A stretch of DNA of 59,094 nt from Bacillota bacterium (GTDB taxonomy: Bacteria; Bacillota; Bacilli; Alicyclobacillales; SLC66). This document shows, piece after piece, positions 53,308 to 59,094 of the stretch. Where the stretch lies: positions 1-59,094 of the forward strand of contig JAKACX010000008.1 in NCBI GenBank assembly GCA_021821055.1. Reading direction: 5' to 3'. Position numbers and translations under genes: made by a program. Numbering within the stretch: the stretch's first letter is position 1; each line of letters starts with the position of its first letter. Under the pieces are notes generated by a model. That model made no database searches and was not told the DNA's origin. It was given only the letters and a program-made list of their open reading frames with translations.

Positions 53308-53452
53308 GCCCGTCACCTCCTGCGATGGTCTGCGTCCGCCACTCACAGTGTATTCACGGGGGCGAGCGGGTGATGCAGCATCGCCGCCAAACCAATCCTC
53401 GCCTTGCTGCCCCGCGTCCCGGCACAGTCCCCGGACCGTTCCGGGTCTCACA

Positions 53453-54226
53453 TCACGCGAGGGCGCGGGAAATGGCATCCGCCGTTTCCCGGCAGGCGGT
53501 CGCGAAGCGGGCGATCGCCTGGACGTCGTAGCGGTTGACCGGGCCAGACACCGAGAGTGCCGCGACCGTGTTCCCGAGCCTGTCCCGGACAGGCGCCGAC
53601 ACGGCCGCCGCGCCCACTTCGCGCTCTTCCTTGCTGACGGCGTATCCCCGGTTGCGCACGGAACGCAGCTGCCTGTGCAAATCAGCGAGCGCCACGTCAG
53701 GCGGGAACGCGCCAGCCGTTTCCAGCGTCGCGAATTCTCCAGCGGACAGATACGCCAGCAGCACCTTGCCCGAGGCGCCAATGTACAGCGGGAAGCGTTC
53801 GCCGACATTGGCCGCGCGGCGCACCGGCTGCGTCCCCTCGATTGCCTGGATGCGAATGCGTTCGGCGTGGGAGCGGACGTAGAGACTGATCGTCTCGCCG
53901 AGGTCGTCGCGCAGGCGGGTCATGAAGGGCAGCGCCACTGAAGCCATGTCGTCCGAATGGTGTACGCGACCGGCCAGTTGCAGGATGGTCCAGCCGAGCT
54001 GGTAGAGGTCGGAGTCAGGCTCCCGGCGAACGAATCCCTTGGTCTCCAGGGTGGCCAGCAGACGGTGCGCAGTGCTCTTGTGCAGTCCGACGCGGCGGGC
54101 GATCTCGGTCAGGCCCAGCCGACTGTCCGCCGCGGCAAAGCACAGCAGGATGTCCAGAGCGCGGCCCGCGGCCCGTACGGTATTTTTCTGCGATTTCGTG
54201 TCGTCTGACTTCGTATCGTCGTTCAC
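53453..54226 (-). CDS. IclR-family transcriptional regulator
   Basis: The 257-residue protein has an N-terminal winged helix (LTEIARRVGLHKSTAHRLLA, GFVRREPDSDLYQLG) and a GAF-like effector domain (YIGASGKVLLAYLSAGEFAT, AAAVSAPVRDRLGNTVAALS). IclR proteins sense organic or aromatic acids. GTG 54226 has GGGGA 8 bases upstream; TTG 54232 is too close to that site. No metabolic target is adjacent: an amidase-domain gene is divergent and a CotS-like gene lies downstream. Confidence 0.92.
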   Translation of the reverse strand: MNDDTKSDDTKSQKNTVRAAGRALDILLCFAAADSRLGLTEIARRVGLHKSTAHRLLATLETKGFVRREPDSDLYQLGWTILQLAGRVHHSDDMASVALPFMTRLRDDLGETISLYVRSHAERIRIQAIEGTQPVRRAANVGERFPLYIGASGKVLLAYLSAGEFATLETAGAFPPDVALADLHRQLRSVRNRGYAVSKEEREVGAAAVSAPVRDRLGNTVAALSVSGPVNRYDVQAIARFATACRETADAISRALA

Positions 54227-54328
54227 GTACAAATCCCCACTTCCGGGTCATGACACTGCCAGTGTACCATTCCTGCAAATGAACGGCATAGACTGATCCT
54301 GTGGGCGACGTGAACGGGGGCAGAGTGG

Positions 54329-55384
54329 ATGGACGACGTATTGCGGGCGCTTCGGGAGTGGTTCGCTCTGCGCAATGAGGTGTGGCTCACGGGGGACTCC
54401 GACGAACTGGAGCGCACGGGGGTCGCGGCCCGCGCCATTGTCGAGGAGATGCGGCGTCGCCAGCGCCTGCAGGAGCGGCGCGGCGCGAAAGAGCAGAAGG
54501 TGATCGTCGACGCAGCAGTCCTGTCGGCCGACGGAGCGCGCGACGGGAGCCGCGTGCGCGTGAAGGTGGCGGAACACGTGCGGTTTTTGTACGAATTGGA
54601 CGGAGAGTTGGAGCACGAACAGCGTGTGTTGCAGCACGAGATCACGTTCGCGCGCTCGCGCGACGATATTGTCATGCGCGCCCACCGCTGCCTGACAGAG
54701 GCGGACGTGAGCCAGCACGGGAGCGCCGCGTCCGACGGGCAGGAGGACGGTCCGACCGCGTCAGTCGGCTCGTCTGCAGGGGACCCCGCTGCGGGGGCTG
54801 CGGGGTCGTCAGGTCCCGCAGGCCCGCCAGGCAATCCGCCTGGCCGCGCGCACGCGGCGCAAGCCATTGAAGCGCTCGGCGCCATGCGCGACGGCGGATA
54901 CGACCGGATCCGCGCCTGGCGTTACGCAGAGCGGTGGTGGAACGCGCGCAATCCCGAGTACCAGGATATGGGCGTCGACTGCACGAATTACATATCTCAG
55001 ACGATGGCAGCCGGCGGCCTGCCGCAGCACGCCACAGGTCGCCGCGACAGCGGCTGGTGGTACCGGGCCGCGGCCCACCCCGCGTGGAGCTACTCCTGGG
55101 CTGTCGCCAACGCCTTTGCGCACTACCTCCAACGCCGCGACAACCGCGTGCGCGCCGTCCTCGTGCAGAATCCGCGGGAATTGAAGCTGGGCGACGTGAT
55201 CTGCTACGACTGGCAGGGAAACGGCGCCTACAACCACTCGACGGTCGTAACCGCGCACGACGCGGCGGGCGACCCGCTTGTCAACGCGCACACGGTAAAC
55301 AGCCACAAGCGGTATTTTTCCTACGAGGACAGCTACGCCTGGACGGAGCACACGCGCTATCTGTTCGTCCATTTTGCCGACTGA
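54329..55384 (+). CDS. Amidase-domain protein (YhbB-like)
   Basis: The 351-residue protein has a charged helical N-terminal region of about 130 residues, then a Gly/Pro/Ala-rich linker with collagen-like triplets (GSSGPAGPPGNPPGRAH). From 175 there is a putative amidase domain: YAERWWNARNPEYQDMGVDC with the active Cys in DCTNYISQTM, CYDWQGNGAYNHSTVVTAHD with the His, and NAHTVNSHKRYFSYEDSYAW. The family is thought to act on cell-wall peptides, often in spores. No signal peptide is seen. ATG 54329 has GGGGGCAGAG upstream. Confidence 0.83.
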   Translation: MDDVLRALREWFALRNEVWLTGDSDELERTGVAARAIVEEMRRRQRLQERRGAKEQKVIVDAAVLSADGARDGSRVRVKVAEHVRFLYELDGELEHEQRVLQHEITFARSRDDIVMRAHRCLTEADVSQHGSAASDGQEDGPTASVGSSAGDPAAGAAGSSGPAGPPGNPPGRAHAAQAIEALGAMRDGGYDRIRAWRYAERWWNARNPEYQDMGVDCTNYISQTMAAGGLPQHATGRRDSGWWYRAAAHPAWSYSWAVANAFAHYLQRRDNRVRAVLVQNPRELKLGDVICYDWQGNGAYNHSTVVTAHDAAGDPLVNAHTVNSHKRYFSYEDSYAWTEHTRYLFVHFAD

Positions 55385-55406
55385 GCCCCCGAGCGAGCGA
55401 TCGGGC

Positions 55407-56987
55407 CTAACGCCTCGAGCGGGCGACGATGTGTTCGTCGCGCCCGGCGCTGCTGATCACTTCCACGTCCACCGTCTGCGTCACGAAGGGACGGTAGAAT
55501 TCCGGTTCGTGCGAGACGAGCAGCAGGGTTCCGGGAAAGTTGTGCAGCGCCGCGCCAAGCGCCCGCTTGGCCGCCTGATCGAGATGGTTTGTCGGTTCGT
55601 CAAGCGCCAGTACGTTGTAGCGGCGCAGCGTCAATATGCACAGGCGCACCTTGGCCTGCTCCCCGCCGGACAAGGAGCGCACGGCCTGCATGATGTGCTC
55701 CGCCTTGAGACCGGTGCGCGCCAGGGCGCGGCGGACTTCCTGCTGCGTCATGTCGGGAAACGCGCGCCAGACGGTGTCCAGCGCAGATGTGTCGTCGTCG
55801 CGGTAGCTCTCTTGGGCGAAGTATCCGACCCGCACGCCATCGCCCAGTTCCACGGAACCGCCCCACGGAGCCAGGTCGCCGATCAGAGTGCGCAGCAGGG
55901 TGGACTTGCCGACGCCGTTGCAGCCCGTGAACGCCAGCTTGCTGCCGCGCTCGATCTCCAGGTCCAGCGTGGGCAGGAGCGGATACTCGTAGCCGATCTG
56001 GAGTTTCTTCGCGCGCACGATGAACTTCGCCGGCGCAGGGCCCGCCGTAAACTCGATGTGCGGCGGCGCGACGCTGGCAGGAGGCGCGATCCGCTCCAGC
56101 TTGTCCAGTTGCTTGCGCCGGCTCTGCGCCCGCTTCGTCGTCGACGCGCGGGCGATGTTCTTCTGGACGAATTCCTCCATCCGCTTGATGTCGTCCTGCT
56201 GCCTGGCGTAGGACTGGGCGTGCTGGGCGCCGCGCTGCTCCGCGTACGCGAGAAAGTCGCGATAGCCCCCGCTGTAGCGCAGCAGTTCCCCGTTTTCAAT
56301 CTGCCAGATGACGTTCGCCACCCGTTCCACGAAGGGGATGTCGTGCGAAATGACGACAAACGACGACGGGTGGTTTTGCAGGTAGCCGCCGAGCCATTCG
56401 ACGTGCTCTGCGTCAAGGAAGTTCGTGGGCTCGTCCAGCAAGAGGACGTCCGGACTCTGGAGCAGGAGTTGCGCCAGCAGCACCTTCGTGCGCTGGCCGC
56501 CGCTCAGTGCGTCGATGGGACGGTCGAGGCCCAGTTCGAGCAGTCCGAGACCCGACGCGACGCTGTCGATGCGCGCGTTGACCTCATAAATACCCTCTTC
56601 TTCCAGTTCCTCCTGGAGGCGAGCGTAGCGGGTGAGCAGGCGGTCCAGTTCGTCGCCCTCCACTTCCCCCAGACGCACGGCCGTCCTTTCCAACACTCGC
56701 TCTTTCTCGTACAATGCAGAGAATGACGCCTGCAGCGCCTGACGGGGCGTGCTGTATTCCGACAGATCGGCGTGCTGCGTGAGGTAACCGACGCTCACCG
56801 TGGGCAACCATGCGATGCGTCCCCGGTCGTGCGGCAGGCGGCCCGCCATGATCTGCAGCAGAGTGGACTTCCCCACCCCATTGCGCCCGATCAGCGCGAC
56901 GTGCTCGCGCGGCAGCAGGCGGACGTCGAGCCGCTTCCACAGCGTGCGGTCGCCGTATCCGTGGGACAGGTCCGAAATCTCCAGCAT
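55407..56987 (-). CDS. ABC-F family ATPase
   Basis: The 526-residue protein has two ABC cassettes in one chain and no membrane domain, as in ribosome-associated ABC-F proteins that rescue stalled translation or confer antibiotic resistance. Walker A: IGRNGVGKSTLL and GCNGVGKSTLL. Signatures: LSGGQRTKVLLAQ and LSGGEQAKVRL. Walker B: DVLLLDEPTNFLD and VLALDEPTNHLD. A charged linker lies between them (MEEFVQKNIARASTTKRAQS). ATG 56987 has AAAGGA 8 bases upstream and places the first cassette at residue 1. It is divergent from trmL. Confidence 0.92.
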   Translation of the reverse strand: MLEISDLSHGYGDRTLWKRLDVRLLPREHVALIGRNGVGKSTLLQIMAGRLPHDRGRIAWLPTVSVGYLTQHADLSEYSTPRQALQASFSALYEKERVLERTAVRLGEVEGDELDRLLTRYARLQEELEEEGIYEVNARIDSVASGLGLLELGLDRPIDALSGGQRTKVLLAQLLLQSPDVLLLDEPTNFLDAEHVEWLGGYLQNHPSSFVVISHDIPFVERVANVIWQIENGELLRYSGGYRDFLAYAEQRGAQHAQSYARQQDDIKRMEEFVQKNIARASTTKRAQSRRKQLDKLERIAPPASVAPPHIEFTAGPAPAKFIVRAKKLQIGYEYPLLPTLDLEIERGSKLAFTGCNGVGKSTLLRTLIGDLAPWGGSVELGDGVRVGYFAQESYRDDDTSALDTVWRAFPDMTQQEVRRALARTGLKAEHIMQAVRSLSGGEQAKVRLCILTLRRYNVLALDEPTNHLDQAAKRALGAALHNFPGTLLLVSHEPEFYRPFVTQTVDVEVISSAGRDEHIVARSRR

Positions 56988-57062
56988 GTCAGGCATCCTT
57001 TCCATTCTGCAATTTTCCATAACGCCATTCACTATCGCAAGGGAACAGGAGACGAGCGCCGG

Positions 57063-57530
57063 ATGCACGTTGTCCTCTTTGAACCACAGATACCGCCGAA
57101 CACGGGCAATATCGCCCGGACGTGCGCCGCCGCCGGCCTCGCGCTGCACCTGGTCCGCCCGCTCGGGTTCCGGATTGACGAGGCGGCCGTGCGCCGCGCG
57201 GGGCTCGACTACTGGGACCTGGTCGACCTGCGGCTGCATGACAGCCTGGACGAAGTGATCGGGCAGGCTGCGGAGGCCGGAGCGGCCTGCCATTTTTTCA
57301 CGAAGTTTGCGCACCGGGGCTACGCCGACGTTTCCTACGCTCCGGATGACTATCTCGTCTTTGGCAAGGAGACCACGGGCCTGCCCGCGGCCATTCACGA
57401 ACAATACCCCGACAGTCTCCTTCGTTTCCCCATGCTTCCATCCGGCGTGCGCTCGCTCAATCTGTCCAACAGCGTGGCGATCGCCGTGTACGAGGCCCTG
57501 CGTCAGCAAAGTTTCCCCGGCCTCGTGTGA
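57063..57530 (+). CDS. trmL: tRNA (cytidine/uridine-34-2'-O)-methyltransferase TrmL
   Basis: TrmL methylates the wobble ribose of certain leucine tRNAs with S-adenosylmethionine. The 155-residue SPOUT protein starts MHVVLFEPQIPPNTGNIART (motif 1). LVFGKETTGLPAAIHEQYPD (motif 2) and FPMLPSGVRSLNLSNSVAIA (motif 3, knot) follow. ATG 57063 has CAGGAGACG upstream. It is divergent from the ABC-F gene, with 75 bp between. Confidence 0.93.
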   Translation: MHVVLFEPQIPPNTGNIARTCAAAGLALHLVRPLGFRIDEAAVRRAGLDYWDLVDLRLHDSLDEVIGQAAEAGAACHFFTKFAHRGYADVSYAPDDYLVFGKETTGLPAAIHEQYPDSLLRFPMLPSGVRSLNLSNSVAIAVYEALRQQSFPGLV

Positions 57531-57752
57531 ACCGGGCGGCTGGCGCAGACCTGTTTCCCGGGTAGACACATAATTTGCCGACTCTTTCTGTTTTGGACAG
57601 CAACGACCGAAGCGCGTTCGCATAAGGATAATATCACACCATGTAGGGTGAGGATTCATTTGATCGCGTGGCATGAGGCCAGTCCCCGATGATGTGTGTG
57701 ATCCGGCAAAGGCTCCGCCGCGCAGGCGATCTTTGCATTGGGAGGAGAGAGC

Positions 57753-59094
57753 GTGGACATCTTGAACCGCCTGGCCGCCTATCGGGCCAAAGAGCAAGAA
57801 CTGGCGTGGGAGGGGACACTGAAGGAGTATCTGGAAGTGGTCCGGCGCAATCCGCAGGTGGCCCAGACAGCGCACGCCCGGATTTATCACATGGTCGCGT
57901 CGGCAGGAATTCAGGAGGACGGAGCGCACAAGAAGTACCTTTTCTTTTCTAATGAACTGTTCGGCATGGAGGCCGCCCTCGAGCGGCTCGTGGAGGAATA
58001 TTTCCATTCGGCGGCGCGTCGGCTCGACGTGCGCAAGCGCATTTTGCTCCTCATGGGCCCGGTCAGCGGCGGGAAGTCTACCATTGTTACGCTGCTCAAG
58101 CGGGGCCTGGAGCAGTACTCGAGGACGGATGCGGGCGCGCTGTACGGCATCAGGGGGTGCCCGATGCACGAGGAGCCCCTGCATCTGATCCCACAGGAAC
58201 TGCGCGCGGAGGTGGAGCAGGAACTCGGCGTGCGGATTGACGGCAATCTCTGTCCGTCCTGCCGCATGCGCCTTCAGACGGAGTATGGCGGCCGGATCGA
58301 CGAGGTGATGGTGGAGCGCATCGTCCTGTCTGAGGACGACCGCGTGGGCATCGGAACGTTCAGTCCGTCCGATCCGAAATCCCAGGACATCGCCGATCTG
58401 ACCGGCAGCATCGATTTTTCGACGATTTCCGAATTCGGATCGGAGAGCGATCCCCGGGCGTACCGGTTTGACGGTGAATTGAACAAGGCGAACCGGGGCC
58501 TCATGGAGTTCCAGGAGATGCTCAAGTGCGACGAAAAGTTTCTCTGGAATCTGCTGTCCCTGACGCAGGAGGGCAACTTCAAGGCGGGCCGCTTCGCCCT
58601 GATTTCCGCGGATGAGATGATCATCGCACACACAAACGAGTCGGAGTATCGGACGTTTGTCGGCAACAAGCGCAATGAGGCGTTGCAGTCGCGCATGATC
58701 GTGATGCCCGTCCCATACAATCTGCGCGCGTCGGAGGAAGTGAAGATCTACCACAAACTGGTCGCCCAGAGCGACCTCAAGGGTGTGCACATCGCGCCGC
58801 ACGCGATGTGGACGGCTGCGCTCTTTTCCGTGTTGACGCGCCTGAAAGAGTCGAAGCGCCAGGGCATGGATCTGCTGAAAAAACTGTACCTGTACGACGG
58901 ACGCCAGGTCGAGGGGTTCAAGGAGCAGGACCTGCAGGAGTTGCGCACCGAGGCGCCGGACGAGGGGATGGGCGGCATTGACCCGCGTTACGTGATCAAC
59001 CGCATCTCCAGCGCGCTGATACGGCACGACACGTCCTGCATCAATGCGCTCGACGTGCTGCGCGCGATCAAGGACGGACTGGACCAGCACGCGT
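57753..59094 (+). CDS. prkA: PrkA-family serine kinase/AAA+ protein, N-terminal part (cut by window end)
   Basis: PrkA is a sporulation-linked AAA+ ATPase with a C-terminal kinase-like domain. The frame runs open to the window end (447 codons seen of about 630 usual). Visible features: GPVSGGKST (Walker A) near residue 101, Cys pairs (GCPMHEEPL and LCPSCRMRL) that may bind metal, IGTFSPSDPKSQDIADLTGS and LISADEMIIAHTNESEYRTF (sensor region). GTG 57753 follows GGAGGAGAG. The 222-bp upstream gap is AT-rich, but no sigma-E promoter is clear to me. Confidence 0.93.
   Translation, partial: MDILNRLAAYRAKEQELAWEGTLKEYLEVVRRNPQVAQTAHARIYHMVASAGIQEDGAHKKYLFFSNELFGMEAALERLVEEYFHSAARRLDVRKRILLLMGPVSGGKSTIVTLLKRGLEQYSRTDAGALYGIRGCPMHEEPLHLIPQELRAEVEQELGVRIDGNLCPSCRMRLQTEYGGRIDEVMVERIVLSEDDRVGIGTFSPSDPKSQDIADLTGSIDFSTISEFGSESDPRAYRFDGELNKANRGLMEFQEMLKCDEKFLWNLLSLTQEGNFKAGRFALISADEMIIAHTNESEYRTFVGNKRNEALQSRMIVMPVPYNLRASEEVKIYHKLVAQSDLKGVHIAPHAMWTAALFSVLTRLKESKRQGMDLLKKLYLYDGRQVEGFKEQDLQELRTEAPDEGMGGIDPRYVINRISSALIRHDTSCINALDVLRAIKDGLDQHA

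Noticed and set aside
55407-59090. A 1227-codon minus-strand frame covering the ABC-F gene, trmL and prkA
   Set aside because: Only the part 55407-56987 encodes a recognisable protein (ABC-F). The rest is antisense to trmL and prkA, whose plus-strand products match known families; high GC keeps antisense frames open.

Overview
This window (about 59 kb, GC-rich) looks like the chromosome of an aerobic, spore-forming Gram-positive bacterium. The spore genes point to class Bacilli: a SpoVAF/GerA germination protein, an RsfA prespore regulator, a CotS-like kinase, YtvI, PrkA and phosphosulfolactate synthase. The high GC content and the mix of families would suit an Alicyclobacillaceae/Kyrpidia-like genome, but that placement is inference. 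I see no rRNA, tRNA, CRISPR array, prophage or complete insertion sequence.

Layout. 1-5.5 kb: the end of sbcC, an HTH-TPR regulator, and a translationally coupled pair of secreted proteins (propeller-like, C39-like peptidase). 5.7-9.8 kb: PadR/DUF2812 pair, a CPA2 antiporter fused to two USP-like domains, and ClpP. 9.9-19.5 kb: two unknowns, a LysR regulator, a fused FeS/NrfD subunit, a cytoplasmic molybdopterin oxidoreductase, and the Moco genes mobA-moeA-mobB. 19.7-25.2 kb: phosphosulfolactate synthase, VOC protein, Gfo/Idh/MocA oxidoreductase, FbaB aldolase, HAD phosphatase, a thioredoxin whose first catalytic Cys codon is UGA, and a secreted protein. 25.4-31.7 kb: SpoVAF, cardiolipin synthase, a GntR-MFS pair and small proteins. 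31.8-40.1 kb: M29 aminopeptidase, mutY, a HesB-like gene with an in-frame UGA at the conserved Cys position, a BI-1 protein, FadR, a two-component system, YtvI and DUF402. 40.2-49.7 kb: RsfA, Dabb protein, receiver-like protein, YktB, YunD, nth, rnhA, queG and a giant beta-CASP hydrolase. 49.8-59.1 kb: an MNT nucleotidyltransferase beside a broken subtilase, CotS-like kinase, IclR, amidase, ABC-F, trmL and the start of prkA.

The most striking observation is two independent candidate selenoproteins. One is a thioredoxin with a W-U-P-S-C active site (24146-24451, minus). The other is a HesB-like protein coupled to mutY (33999-34292, plus). Each has UGA where the family has a functional Cys, an intact reading frame on both sides, and a 6-bp hairpin with a G-containing small loop starting 17-19 nt after the UGA, as expected for a bacterial SECIS. 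A second new item is a family of three intergenic elements, each 118 bp, with terminal inverted repeats and an internal stem that shows compensatory changes. A third is an attenuator-like set of alternating hairpin arms after the beta-CASP gene.
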